From assembly GCF_000175215.2 (NCBI RefSeq), contig NC_014816.1:989001-1053000 (forward strand): a stretch of 64,000 bases of DNA, read 5' to 3'. Source of the stretch: Asticcacaulis excentricus CB 48. GTDB lineage: Bacteria; Pseudomonadota; Alphaproteobacteria; Caulobacterales; Caulobacteraceae. The notes beneath the pieces were generated by a model that saw nothing but the letters and a program-made list of their open reading frames with translations, ran no database searches and had not been told where the DNA came from. The translations under genes were made by a program, and so were the position numbers. This document shows positions 9,822 to 18,020 of the stretch, piece after piece. The first letter of the stretch is position 1. The number at the start of each line of letters is the position of its first letter.

Positions 9822-11012
9822 ATGGCCAGACTGACACGCGTCGAAAGCGTAGCGCCCGAAGCGCTAACGCCCGAAGATATCGTAGCCTGGGAAGGGTTTA
9901 CCTCGCGGCGGTCTGATCTGATCGGACCTTATTTTGACGTGCGCTACGTCATGGCCATCGGTCAGAGCGTCCCGGATGCTCACATTGCGCGTCTTTATGA
10001 TGAGCAGGGGCAGATTGCCGGCTATCTGCCTTATCAGGTGCGAGGTCGCACGCTTCAGCCGCTGGGCGCGCCCCTGACCGACTATTATGGTGTCATTGCC
10101 GATACCGGCTTTGTCATGGACTACCCTCTGCTGCTGCGCAGTCTTAAGGCGCACCGCCTTGAATTCATGGGCTGGGTAGGGGAGATGACGGCGGACAATG
10201 TCCATGCCCGCACCATTCAGGCGATCACGCAGATTGCCGACCTGAGCGAGGGCTATGACGCCTATCTGGCACGCCAGAAAGCGCAGCATCACAAGTTTTA
10301 TAAAAATGTCGGCCGTTGTCAGCGCAATGTTGAAAAGGACTTCGGCGGCTTCGCCTTCAGCTTTGAACGCGTCACGCCCGATTTGCTGCAATGGGTCATC
10401 GACCAGAAGCGCCAGCAGTACAGCCGTTCTGGCATGCACGATGTTTTCGGCTGCGGCTGGACGCTCAATCTCCTGGGCCAGCTCGCCAAACGTCAGGACG
10501 AGGGTTTCGGGCTGAGGGTAGGAGTGTTCCGTGATGTCAGAGGCCCCGAACCGGTGCTCGTGGCGGCGGAGATATGCCTGATGCGCGACACCTGTCTGCA
10601 CTTCTGGTTCCCGGCCTATGCCGAAAGCTATTGTCGCTACAGTCCCGGCATCCTCCTGTCGTTGCGCATTATGCGGCACGTGGCGGAGATGGGCGTGACC
10701 CAGATTGATTTCGGCGCGGGTGGCGAATGCTACAAACACACCCTGACCTCTCCGGCGCGGGTGTGTCTGGAAGGGACCATCGAGTCTCGCACCAGCCTGA
10801 TGACTGTATTGGTTGACGCCTTGGTCGCGTTGTCGCCCGCCGCCCGTGAAAAGCTGGGGAGGCTGCGTCTCAGCCTGCAACGTCGCCTGCGCACCATTCG
10901 CGCCTGTGAAACCGAACCGAAGGGCAAGCGTGACGCTTTTCAGGCTCTGTTTCGTCGCGGTATAAGCCGCTTACGCACCCCGACACCCGCCGCCAACGAT
11001 ATAGCGGCTTAA
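9822..11012 (+). CDS. CelD/BcsL-family (GNAT-like) acetyltransferase
   Basis: A 396-residue cytoplasmic protein with the layout of the CelD/BcsL family, two GNAT-like halves. The N-terminal half (about 15-140) includes a glycine-poor region with L-P-Y-Q-V-R-G. The C-terminal half carries W-V-I-D-Q-K-R-x-Q-Y, then H-F-W-F-P-A-Y and S-P-G-I-L-L, and ends with I-D-F-G-A-G-G-E-x-Y-K. In relatives this fold acylates polysaccharide precursors; HfsK of Caulobacter holdfast synthesis is one member. That role here is inference from family. It starts 57 bases after the AraC gene with GGGGAG upstream, so the two may be co-transcribed. Confidence 0.75.
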   Translation: MARLTRVESVAPEALTPEDIVAWEGFTSRRSDLIGPYFDVRYVMAIGQSVPDAHIARLYDEQGQIAGYLPYQVRGRTLQPLGAPLTDYYGVIADTGFVMDYPLLLRSLKAHRLEFMGWVGEMTADNVHARTIQAITQIADLSEGYDAYLARQKAQHHKFYKNVGRCQRNVEKDFGGFAFSFERVTPDLLQWVIDQKRQQYSRSGMHDVFGCGWTLNLLGQLAKRQDEGFGLRVGVFRDVRGPEPVLVAAEICLMRDTCLHFWFPAYAESYCRYSPGILLSLRIMRHVAEMGVTQIDFGAGGECYKHTLTSPARVCLEGTIESRTSLMTVLVDALVALSPAAREKLGRLRLSLQRRLRTIRACETEPKGKRDAFQALFRRGISRLRTPTPAANDIAA

Positions 11013-11039
11013 ACTCTCAAAGAATTATAGTTGCAGGGG

Positions 11040-11069
11040 TTGACGCGGGGCGACTCCTTCGGCATATAC
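11040..11069 (+). promoter_or_regulatory. Candidate promoter for the S10 operon
   Basis: TTGACG at 11040 is followed after 17-18 bases by CATATAC, a reasonable sigma-70-like pair. It lies about 250 bases before rpsJ, leaving room for a long leader RNA. Confidence 0.35.
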
Positions 11070-11186
11070 GCGACCTCTGTTGGATCGGCCGTGAGGTTCA
11101 CGCTTCATACGCGGTCCGCATATTACGAAATTAAGTCGGCGGCCTGATCTTTACATATAAGGTGACGCTTCCAGACTTTCCGAATG

Positions 11187-11220
11187 GCCACGCAGCTTAC
11201 GCTGCGCGGCTTTGTTTTTG
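11187..11220 (+). promoter_or_regulatory. Terminator-like hairpin in the rpsJ leader
   Basis: GCCACGCAGC pairs with GCTGCGCGGC (one mismatch) over a TTAC loop and is followed by TTTGTTTTTG. Placed about 100 bases before rpsJ and downstream of the candidate promoter, it could be an attenuator of the S10 operon, or the terminator of transcripts arriving from the acetyltransferase gene. Confidence 0.5.
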
Positions 11221-11319
11221 CGGATAACGCGTCGGTCTCTGTTTGAGGATCGAAGCTGGTCTTTGAAATGGTTCAACGGACGCGGGATACGCAACCCCTT
11301 AACTTGGAATAAGAGCGAT

Positions 11320-11628
11320 ATGGATCGTCAGAATATCCGCATCAGGCTCAAGGCCTTCGATCACCGCGTGCTGGACCATTCCACACGTGAAATCGTGAAC
11401 ACGGCCAAGCGCACCGGTGCTACCGTCCGGGGGCCGATCCCCCTGCCGACGCTGATTGAGCGCTTCACCGTGAACCGTTCGCCGCACGTCGATAAGAAGT
11501 CCCGTGAACAGTTCGAAATCCGCACGCACAAGCGCGTGCTGGACATCGTCGATCCCACCCCGCAGACCGTTGACGCGCTGATGAAGCTCGACCTGTCCGC
11601 CGGTGTGGACGTCGAGATCAAGATTTAA
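11320..11628 (+). CDS. rpsJ: 30S ribosomal protein S10
   Basis: A 102-residue 30S head protein, also the NusE subunit of antitermination complexes. It has I-R-I-R-L-K-A-F-D-H near the start and the R-S-P-H-V-x-K-K-S-R-E-Q-F-E loop. The ATG at 11320 matches family starts; a 36-codon upstream extension overlaps the leader hairpin and is unlikely. It opens the S10 operon. Confidence 0.97.
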   Translation: MDRQNIRIRLKAFDHRVLDHSTREIVNTAKRTGATVRGPIPLPTLIERFTVNRSPHVDKKSREQFEIRTHKRVLDIVDPTPQTVDALMKLDLSAGVDVEIKI

Positions 11629-11639
11629 GGGGCCCGGTT

Positions 11640-12371
11640 ATGAGAACAGGTCTCCTCGCTAAAAAGCTCGGCATGACGCGTTATTTCGACGCGCAAGGCC
11701 AGCACGTCCCCGTTACCGTTCTTTCGCTCGAAGGCTGCCAGGTTGTGGCCCAGCGCACGAAGGACAAGGACGGCTACACCGCCCTGCAACTGGGTGCCGG
11801 CACTCGCAAGGCCAAGAACGTTTCCAAACCTGAGCGTGAGCGCTTCGCCAAGGCTCAGGTTGAGCCCAAGGCCATCCTGTCTGAGTTCCGCGTCTCCGAA
11901 GACGCCCTTGTCGAAGTCGGCGCTGAATTCTCGGCCGATCACTTCGTCGAAGGTCAGCGCGTTGACATTCAGGGCACGACGATCGGTAAGGGTTTTGCCG
12001 GTGCCATGAAGCGCTGGAACTTCGGCGGTATGCGCGCCACCCACGGTGTGTCGGTCTCGCACCGCGCCCACGGTTCGACGGGTAACCGTCAGGACCCAGG
12101 CCGCACCTTCCCCGGCAAGAAGATGGCCGGTCACTATGGTGTGGAAACTGTCACGACGCTCAACCTCGAAGTCGTTCGCATCGACGCCGAGCGCGGTCTG
12201 ATCTTCATCCGTGGCGCTGTGCCCGGTGCGGAAGGCTCGTTCGTCAAGATCCGCGACGCCGTGAAGAAGTCGGCCCCGCAGGCTCTGCCGTTCCCGGCCG
12301 GCCTCAAGAAGGCCGCTGCCGCTCCGGCTCAAGCTGAGGAAGCGCCCGCTCAAGAAGAGGGTGCTGAATAA
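11640..12371 (+). CDS. rplC: 50S ribosomal protein L3
   Basis: A 243-residue primary assembly protein of the 50S subunit, reaching to the peptidyl-transferase region. It has G-M-T-R-Y-F near the start and the H-R-A-x-G-S-T-G/G-K-K-M-A-G loop. It is about 30 residues longer than the E. coli protein because of a C-terminal Ala/Pro/Glu/Gln tail. It follows rpsJ by 11 bases. Confidence 0.97.
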   Translation: MRTGLLAKKLGMTRYFDAQGQHVPVTVLSLEGCQVVAQRTKDKDGYTALQLGAGTRKAKNVSKPERERFAKAQVEPKAILSEFRVSEDALVEVGAEFSADHFVEGQRVDIQGTTIGKGFAGAMKRWNFGGMRATHGVSVSHRAHGSTGNRQDPGRTFPGKKMAGHYGVETVTTLNLEVVRIDAERGLIFIRGAVPGAEGSFVKIRDAVKKSAPQALPFPAGLKKAAAAPAQAEEAPAQEEGAE

Positions 12372-12373
12372 TC

Positions 12374-13006
12374 ATGAAACTCGACGTTATCACTCTCGAC
12401 AACGGCACGGCCGGTTCGGTTGACGTCTCTGACGCCGTCTTTGGCCTCGAAGAGATCCGCAACGACATCCTGGCCCGCGTCGTCAACTGGCAACTGGCCA
12501 AGCGCCGCGCCGGTACGCACAAGGTTCAGACCCGTAACGAGAATTCTCGCACGGGTAAGAAGATGTACAAGCAGAAGGGCTCCGGCGGCGCTCGTCACGG
12601 TTCTCGCCGTGCGCCGCAATTCGTCGGCGGCTCTCGCGCTTTCGGTCCGGTCGTTCGTTCGCACGCCTTCGACCTGCAAAAGAAGGTCCGCGCTCTGGGT
12701 CTGCGTCATGCCCTGTCGTCAAAGGCGAAGGCCGGCGCGCTGATCGTCCTTGATCAGGCCACGCTCGACTCGGCCAAGACCGCCGCGCTTCGTGCCAAGT
12801 TCGAAACGCTGGGCCTGAAGAACGCTCTCATCATCGCGGGCCCGGAAGTTGACACCAACTTCGCGCTTGCTTCGCGCAACATCCCGAACATCGACGTCCT
12901 GCCGTCGGCTGGTCTGAACGTTTATGACGTTCTGCGCCGCCACACGCTGGTTCTGACGAAGTCGGCGGTGGAAGCGATCGAAGCCCGCTTCAAAGTGGAG
13001 GCCTAA
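12374..13006 (+). CDS. rplD: 50S ribosomal protein L4
   Basis: A 210-residue protein that lines the polypeptide exit tunnel. The long loop R-N-E-N-S-R-T-G-K-K-M-Y-K-Q-K-G (positions about 55-70) is the tunnel extension. It starts two bases after the rplC stop. In E. coli L4 represses the S10 operon; the sequence here does not show whether this regulation exists. Confidence 0.97.
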   Translation: MKLDVITLDNGTAGSVDVSDAVFGLEEIRNDILARVVNWQLAKRRAGTHKVQTRNENSRTGKKMYKQKGSGGARHGSRRAPQFVGGSRAFGPVVRSHAFDLQKKVRALGLRHALSSKAKAGALIVLDQATLDSAKTAALRAKFETLGLKNALIIAGPEVDTNFALASRNIPNIDVLPSAGLNVYDVLRRHTLVLTKSAVEAIEARFKVEA

Positions 13007-13009
13007 GTT

Positions 13010-13306
13010 ATGGCTGCTACTATCCGCAATTACGACGTCATCCTGGCGCCGCACATCACCGAAAAGTCCACGCTGCTTTCCGAGCAGAACAAGGTGGTCT
13101 TCAAGGTGTCGCTCGACTCCTCGAAGGATGAAATCGCCTCAGCCATCGAAGCCATCTATGGCAAGAAGGTTCTCAAGGTGAACACGGTTGTCACGAAGGG
13201 CAAGACCAAGCGCTTCAAGGGCATCATGGGCCGTCGCAACGATGTCAAGAAGGCAATTGTGACCCTCGAAGAGGGCCAATCCATCGACATCACGACCGGT
13301 CTGTAA
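13010..13306 (+). CDS. rplW: 50S ribosomal protein L23
   Basis: A 98-residue protein at the tunnel exit, where trigger factor and SRP dock. I-T-E-K-S and the basic loop K-G-K-T-K-R-F-x-G-x-x-G-R-R-x-D-x-K-K are characteristic. It starts three bases after rplD. Confidence 0.97.
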   Translation: MAATIRNYDVILAPHITEKSTLLSEQNKVVFKVSLDSSKDEIASAIEAIYGKKVLKVNTVVTKGKTKRFKGIMGRRNDVKKAIVTLEEGQSIDITTGL

Positions 13307-13321
13307 GGAGAGGATTGAACA

Positions 13322-14158
13322 ATGGCTTTGAAGCAATTCAACCCCACCTCGCCCGGTCGTCGCGAACTGGTTCTCGTAGATCGTTCCGAGCTGCACAAGG
13401 GCCGTCCTGAGAAGGCTCTGGTCGAAGGTCTCACTAAGTCCGGCGGCCGTGGTGCCGGCGGTCGCGTGGCCGTCCGTTTCCGTGGCGGCGGCGCCAAGAA
13501 GCTCTATCGCATCATCGACTTCAAGCGTCGCAAGTTCGACGTGGCCGGTACTGTGGAGCGTCTGGAGTATGACCCGAACCGCACCGCCTTCATCGCGCTG
13601 ATCAACTATGCAGACGGCGAAAAGGCCTACATCTTGGCCCCGCAACGGCTCAAGGCCGGTGACACCATCATCGCCTCGGAAAAGGTGGACGTGAAGCCGG
13701 GTAACGCCGCGCCGCTGCGTTCGCTGCCGGTCGGTACGATCATCCACAATGTCGAGCTGAAGCCCATGAAGGGTGGTCAGCTAGCCCGTTCGGCTGGTGC
13801 CTATGCTCAGCTCGTTGGCCGCGACGCCGGTTATGCTCAGATCCGTCTGGGTTCGGGTGAACTGCGCATGGTGCTCGACACCTGTATGGCCACCGTCGGT
13901 GCCGTGTCCAACCCGGACCACATGAACGAAAGCCTGGGTAAGGCTGGTCGCGCCCGTCACAAGGGCTGGCGTCCGCACGTTCGCGGTGTGGCCATGAACC
14001 CGATCGACCACCCGCACGGTGGTGGTGAAGGCCGCACTTCGGGCGGTCGTAACCCGGTCACCCCGTGGGGCAAGCCCACCAAGGGCCGCAAGACCCGTAC
14101 CAACAAAGCGACGGATAAGTTCATCATCCGCTCGCGTCACCTCAAGAAGGCTCGCTAA
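13322..14158 (+). CDS. rplB: 50S ribosomal protein L2
   Basis: A 278-residue protein needed for subunit association and peptidyl-transferase activity. The conserved G-V-A-M-N-P-x-D-H-P-H-G-G-G-E-G-R motif, with the functionally important histidine, lies near residue 225-240. The ATG follows AAGGAGAGG, one of the best ribosome binding sites in the operon. Confidence 0.98.
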   Translation: MALKQFNPTSPGRRELVLVDRSELHKGRPEKALVEGLTKSGGRGAGGRVAVRFRGGGAKKLYRIIDFKRRKFDVAGTVERLEYDPNRTAFIALINYADGEKAYILAPQRLKAGDTIIASEKVDVKPGNAAPLRSLPVGTIIHNVELKPMKGGQLARSAGAYAQLVGRDAGYAQIRLGSGELRMVLDTCMATVGAVSNPDHMNESLGKAGRARHKGWRPHVRGVAMNPIDHPHGGGEGRTSGGRNPVTPWGKPTKGRKTRTNKATDKFIIRSRHLKKAR

Positions 14159-14161
14159 TCC

Positions 14162-14440
14162 ATGGCTCGCTCCGTATGGAAAGGTCCCTTTGTCGATGGC
14201 CACCTTCTTAAGAAGGCGGAAGCGGCTCAGGCCGGCGGTCGCAAGGACGTCATCAAGACGTGGTCGCGCCGCTCTGTCATCATGCCCCAGTTTGTGGGGC
14301 TCACCTTTGGTGTTTATAACGGTCAGAAGCACGTGCCGGTGCTCGTGTCGGAAGACATGGTCGGCATGAAGCTCGGTGAATTTTCGCCTACGCGGAACTT
14401 CCCCGGTCACGCCGCTGACAAGAAGGCGAAGAGGAAGTAA
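14162..14440 (+). CDS. rpsS: 30S ribosomal protein S19
   Basis: A 92-residue 30S head protein close to S13 and the A-site finger. R-S-V-W-K-G-P-F-V-D and I-x-T-W-S-R-R-S-x-I-x-P are typical. It starts three bases after rplB and is followed by rplV after three bases. Confidence 0.97.
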   Translation: MARSVWKGPFVDGHLLKKAEAAQAGGRKDVIKTWSRRSVIMPQFVGLTFGVYNGQKHVPVLVSEDMVGMKLGEFSPTRNFPGHAADKKAKRK

Positions 14441-14443
14441 GCC

Positions 14444-14827
14444 ATGTCGCAAACGTCCAATCCTCGCCGCGTAAAGCCGACCGAAGCCCGCGCCAAGCTG
14501 GTCTCCATCCGCATCAGCCCTTACAAGCTGAATCTGGTGGCCCAGTCGATCCGCGGCCTGAAGGTCCAGCGCGCGCTCAACGAGCTTGAGTTCTCGCACA
14601 AGCGCATCGCCGGCGACGTTCGCAAGGCCCTGTATTCGGCGATCTCCAACGCCGAAAACAACCACAACCTCGACATCGACAACCTGTTTGTCGCCGAGGC
14701 CTATGTGGGCAAGAACATCGTCATGAAGCGCTTTGCGTCCCGCGCTCGCGGTCGCTCGTCGCGTATCCTGAAGCCCTTCTCGGAACTGACCATCGTCGTC
14801 CGTGAACTTGGTCAAGAGGCTGCCTAA
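14444..14827 (+). CDS. rplV: 50S ribosomal protein L22
   Basis: A 127-residue exit-tunnel protein whose beta-hairpin (around K-R-F-x-S-R-A-R-G-R-x-x-R-I) forms part of the tunnel constriction and is where macrolide-resistance changes arise. Its N-terminus is about 15 residues longer than in E. coli. Its stop codon overlaps the rpsC start (TAATG), indicating translational coupling. Confidence 0.97.
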   Translation: MSQTSNPRRVKPTEARAKLVSIRISPYKLNLVAQSIRGLKVQRALNELEFSHKRIAGDVRKALYSAISNAENNHNLDIDNLFVAEAYVGKNIVMKRFASRARGRSSRILKPFSELTIVVRELGQEAA

Positions 14828-15582
14828 TGGGTCAGAAAGTCAATCCGATCGGTCTGCGCCTTGGCGTCAACCGTACCTGGGACTCGCGCTGGTTCGCCGC
14901 CCGTCAGGAATATGCGAAGCTGCTGCACCAGGACCTGAAGATCCGTAAGGAACTGAAGGAAAAGCTGAACGCCGCCGGCGTATCGCGCATCATCATCGAG
15001 CGTCCGCACAAGAAGTGCCGCATCACCATCTATGCCGCCCGTCCGGGCGTGGTGATCGGCAAGAAGGGTGCTGACATCGACAAGCTGCGTAAAGACATCT
15101 CGGCCCTCACCGAAGGCGAAGTGTTCCTGAACCTGGTCGAAGTCCGCAAGCCGGAAGTCGATTCGCAACTGGTTGCCGAATCCATCGCTCAGCAGCTGGA
15201 GCGCCGCGTGGCCTTCCGCCGCGCCATGAAGCGTTCGATCCAGTCGGCCATGCGTCTGGGCGCCAAGGGCATCCGTATGAACCTGTCGGGTCGTCTCGGC
15301 GGTGCGGAAATCGCCCGTATGGAATGGTACCGTGAAGGTCGCGTGCCGCTGCACACCCTGCGTGCAGACATCGACTTCGGCTTTGCCGAAGCCCTGACCA
15401 CCTACGGCATCATCGGCGTCAAGGTGTGGATCTTCAAGGGCGAAGTCCTTGAGCACGATCCGATGGCCCAGGACAAGCGCTGGTCGCAGGAAGCTTCGGG
15501 CCCGTCGTCGAACGAGCGTCCGGAGCGCGGCGAGCGTAATAACCGTGGCCCGCGCCGCGATCGCAACAATAAGGAGGCCTGA
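14827..15582 (+). CDS. rpsC: 30S ribosomal protein S3
   Basis: A 251-residue protein forming the mRNA entry site with S4 and S5. It has M-G-Q-K-V-N-P-x-G-x-R-L-G and the KH-domain G-x-x-G loop V-I-G-K-K-G. The C-terminus carries an Arg/Asn/Glu-rich tail (about residues 222-251) not found in E. coli. The ribosome binding site of the next gene, AAGGAGG, lies in the last codons. Confidence 0.98.
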   Translation: MGQKVNPIGLRLGVNRTWDSRWFAARQEYAKLLHQDLKIRKELKEKLNAAGVSRIIIERPHKKCRITIYAARPGVVIGKKGADIDKLRKDISALTEGEVFLNLVEVRKPEVDSQLVAESIAQQLERRVAFRRAMKRSIQSAMRLGAKGIRMNLSGRLGGAEIARMEWYREGRVPLHTLRADIDFGFAEALTTYGIIGVKVWIFKGEVLEHDPMAQDKRWSQEASGPSSNERPERGERNNRGPRRDRNNKEA

Positions 15583-15587
15583 TCGCT

Positions 15588-16016
15588 ATGCTGCTTCCTA
15601 AGCGCACAAAATACCGTAAGGCCTTCAAGGGCCGCATCCACGGTAATGCCAAGGGCGGCTACACGCTGAACTTTGGTTCCTATGGTCTGAAGACGGTTGA
15701 GCCTGAGCGCCTGACCGCCCGTCAGATTGAAGCCGCCCGTCGGGCCATCACGCGTCAAATGAAGCGTCAGGGCCGCGTCTGGATCCGTATCTTCCCGGAC
15801 CTGCCTGTAACGGGCAAGCCCGCCGAAGTCCGGATGGGTTCCGGTAAGGGTTCCGTGGATTACTGGGCGGCCCGCGTGGCCCCCGGCCGTATCCTGTTTG
15901 AAATCGACGGCGTCGCGGACGACATCGCCCGTGAAGCTTTGCGCCTCGGCGCGGCCAAGCTGCCGGTTCGTACCCGCGTCGTGACCCGTCTCGACGCCGG
16001 CATTGCGGCGGAGTAA
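15588..16016 (+). CDS. rplP: 50S ribosomal protein L16
   Basis: A 142-residue protein that positions A-site tRNA. M-L-x-P-K-R-T-K-Y-R-K and the P-x-T-G-K-P-A-E-V-R-M-G-x-G-K-G loop are diagnostic. It starts five bases after rpsC. Confidence 0.97.
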   Translation: MLLPKRTKYRKAFKGRIHGNAKGGYTLNFGSYGLKTVEPERLTARQIEAARRAITRQMKRQGRVWIRIFPDLPVTGKPAEVRMGSGKGSVDYWAARVAPGRILFEIDGVADDIAREALRLGAAKLPVRTRVVTRLDAGIAAE

Positions 16017-16021
16017 GGACC

Positions 16022-16216
16022 ATGACCAAGATTGCCGACCTGCGGGGCAAGACCCCCGATCAGCTTCAGGAAGAACTGCTGAACCTCAAGAAGGAACAGT
16101 TCAACCTTCGTTTCCAGAAGGCCACCGGCCAACTGGAGAAGACCCACCGTGTGAACGAAGTCCGCAAGGACATCGCGCGCATCAAGTCGCTTCTGACCAC
16201 TCAGAAGTCTGCCTAA
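16022..16216 (+). CDS. rpmC: 50S ribosomal protein L29
   Basis: A 64-residue two-helix hairpin protein at the tunnel exit. L-x-x-L-K-K-E-Q-F-N-L-R-F-Q-K-A-T-G is the family signature. It lies between rplP and rpsQ with gaps of 5 and 11 bases. Confidence 0.96.
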   Translation: MTKIADLRGKTPDQLQEELLNLKKEQFNLRFQKATGQLEKTHRVNEVRKDIARIKSLLTTQKSA

Positions 16217-16227
16217 AGGAATAGACC

Positions 16228-16467
16228 ATGCCCAAGCGCATTCTTGAAGGTCTGGTTGTTTCTGACAAGGGCAACAAGACCATCGTCGTGAAGGTCGAGC
16301 GTACCGTTCTGCACCCGGTTCTGAAGAAGCCGGTTCGCGTTTCGAAGCGCTACCACGCTCACGATGAGAACAACACCTACAAGGCTGGCGAAGTCGCTCG
16401 TATCATCGAGTGCGCGCCGAAGTCCAAGCTGAAGACCTGGGAAGTGCTTCCCAAGGACGCAGCCTAA
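16228..16467 (+). CDS. rpsQ: 30S ribosomal protein S17
   Basis: A 79-residue OB-fold protein binding 16S rRNA. G-x-V-V-S-D-K-G-N-K-T-I-V-V and the basic K-x-V-R-V-S-K-R-Y-x-A-H-D-E loop are typical. It is the last gene of the S10 block and is followed by a hairpin with a T-rich tail. Confidence 0.96.
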   Translation: MPKRILEGLVVSDKGNKTIVVKVERTVLHPVLKKPVRVSKRYHAHDENNTYKAGEVARIIECAPKSKLKTWEVLPKDAA

Positions 16468-16476
16468 GACATTCAG

Positions 16477-16519
16477 AGACCCGGATGGCTACTTAAAGCT
16501 GTCCGGGTTTCGGTCTTTT
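16477..16519 (+). terminator. Terminator after rpsQ (end of S10 block)
   Basis: ACCCGGA pairs with TCCGGGT around a 16-base loop that itself holds AGCT, and TTCGGTCTTTT follows. It separates the S10 and spc transcription units. Confidence 0.6.
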
Positions 16520-16769
16520 GACATTTGCGATCCGGTTCCGCCTGCCTTCGGGATTTCGCGGAATACCCTTCGCAGACGTTGAACCGGAAACGTGCTCACG
16601 GGACCTCCACCTCAAAAGGGGCGGAACGGCTCCGTTGAGCATTTTTCTGTTTGCTTATTCGGAGGAAATAGGGTTTAAGGCCCGCTTCCTCGGAATCCTC
16701 AGTCGTCTTCGCGGAAGTCTGCACCCGAAAGGGTGGGGGCCTTTTGCGAGATTTTGGAAAGTTTGAATT
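16520..16769 (+). promoter_or_regulatory. Leader region of the spc operon
   Basis: About 250 bases without a convincing gene. It holds a GAACGG/CCGTT hairpin followed by GAGCATTTTT near 16625-16650 and a CACCC-GAAA-GGGTG hairpin at 16722-16735 followed by GGGGGCCTTTT, just 35 bases before rplN. This is a candidate promoter-plus-attenuator leader; an 82-codon frame across it lacks family features and crosses both hairpins. Confidence 0.45.
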
Positions 16770-17138
16770 ATGATTCAGATGCAAACTAATCTGGACGTTG
16801 CCGATAATTCGGGCGCGCGCCGGGTCATGTGCATCAAGGTGTTGGGCGGCTCCAAGCGCCGTTACGCCTCGGTGGGTGACCTGATCGTCGTCTCGGTTAA
16901 GGAAGCGATCCCCCGTGGCCGCGTGAAGAAGGGTGACGTTCTGCGCGCCATCGTCGTGCGCACCTCGAAAGACATCCAGCGCAAGGACGGTTCGGTTATC
17001 CGTTTCGACACCAACGCCGCTGTGATCGTGAACAAGTCGGGCGAGCCCATCGGCACCCGTATCTTCGGCCCGGTTCCGCGCGAGCTGCGCGCCAAGAACC
17101 ACATGAAGATCATCTCGCTGGCGCCGGAGGTCCTCTAA
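16770..17138 (+). CDS. rplN: 50S ribosomal protein L14
   Basis: A 122-residue beta-barrel protein at the subunit interface (bridges B5 and B8). M-I-Q-M-Q-T-x-L-x-V-A-D-N-S-G-A and G-x-R-I-F-G-P-V-x-R-E-L are diagnostic. It opens the spc operon, and its stop overlaps the rplX start (TAATG). Confidence 0.97.
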   Translation: MIQMQTNLDVADNSGARRVMCIKVLGGSKRRYASVGDLIVVSVKEAIPRGRVKKGDVLRAIVVRTSKDIQRKDGSVIRFDTNAAVIVNKSGEPIGTRIFGPVPRELRAKNHMKIISLAPEVL

Positions 17139-17452
17139 TGGCTGCGAAGGTTAAGAAGGGCGACAAGGTCGTCGTCCTGACAGGCAAGGACAAGGGCCGT
17201 ACCGGCACCGTCCTGAAGGTTCTCCCGACGGAGAACCGCGTCGTCGTTCAGGGTATCAACGTTGTTCAGCGCCATACGCGCGCTTCGCAAACGAACCCGC
17301 AAGGCGGCATCATCAACAAGGAAGCCTCGCTTCACCTTTCGAACGTCGCCGTGGCTGATGCCAATGGCAAGCCGACCCGCGTCGGTTTCCGCGTCGAAGG
17401 CGACAAGAAGGTGCGCTTCGCCAAGAGCACCGGTGAGGTCATCAATGGCTGA
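17138..17452 (+). CDS. rplX: 50S ribosomal protein L24
   Basis: A 104-residue assembly initiator protein with a KOW motif (K-G-D-K-V-V-V-L-x-G-K-D-K-G-x-x-G) at the N-terminus. Its last eight bases overlap the start of rplE. Confidence 0.97.
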   Translation: MAAKVKKGDKVVVLTGKDKGRTGTVLKVLPTENRVVVQGINVVQRHTRASQTNPQGGIINKEASLHLSNVAVADANGKPTRVGFRVEGDKKVRFAKSTGEVING

Positions 17453-18002
17453 TCAAGCTTATACCCCGCGCCTCAAGGCCGTCTATCAGGACAAGATCCG
17501 CGCGGCGCTGAAGGAAGAGTTCGGCTACACCAACGAAATGCAGGTCCCCAAGCTCGACAAGATCGTCGTGAACATGGGTATCGGCGAAGCCGTTGCCGAC
17601 TCCAAGAAGGTCAAGGCCGCGATTGCGGACCTGGCCGCTATCACCGGTCAGAAGCCGGCTGAAACCAAGGCCCGTAAGTCTATCGCCGGCTTCAAGCTTC
17701 GCGAAGGCATGGTGATCGGCGCCAAGGTGACGCTGCGCAAGCACCGTATGTATGAATTCCTTGACCGCCTGATCACGATCGCGCTGCCGCGCGTGAAGGA
17801 TTTCCGCGGCCTGAACGGTAACTCCTTCGACGGTCGTGGCAACTACGCCATGGGCCTGAAGGAACACATCGTGTTCCCGGAAATCAACTACGATCAGATC
17901 GACCAGATGTGGGGCATGGACATTGTTGTCTGCACCACGGCGAAGAGCGACAAGGAAGCCAAGGCTCTCCTGAAGCACTTCCAGTTCCCGTTCGTTTCGT
18001 AA
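17445..18002 (+). CDS. rplE: 50S ribosomal protein L5
   Basis: A 185-residue protein binding 5S rRNA and contacting P-site tRNA. V-V-N-M-G-I-G-E-A, G-Q-K-P-x-x-T-x-A-R-K-S-I-A-x-F-K-x-R and G-R-G-N-Y are characteristic. The ATG at 17445 overlaps rplX by eight bases; a longer upstream frame through rplX is not the gene. Confidence 0.97.
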   Translation: MADQAYTPRLKAVYQDKIRAALKEEFGYTNEMQVPKLDKIVVNMGIGEAVADSKKVKAAIADLAAITGQKPAETKARKSIAGFKLREGMVIGAKVTLRKHRMYEFLDRLITIALPRVKDFRGLNGNSFDGRGNYAMGLKEHIVFPEINYDQIDQMWGMDIVVCTTAKSDKEAKALLKHFQFPFVS

Positions 18003-18020
18003 GGGGAAAGGTACAGAACA

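Noticed and set aside
16518..16766. An 82-codon frame between rpsQ and rplN
   Set aside because: It spans leader hairpins and has no good start signal or protein-like pattern.
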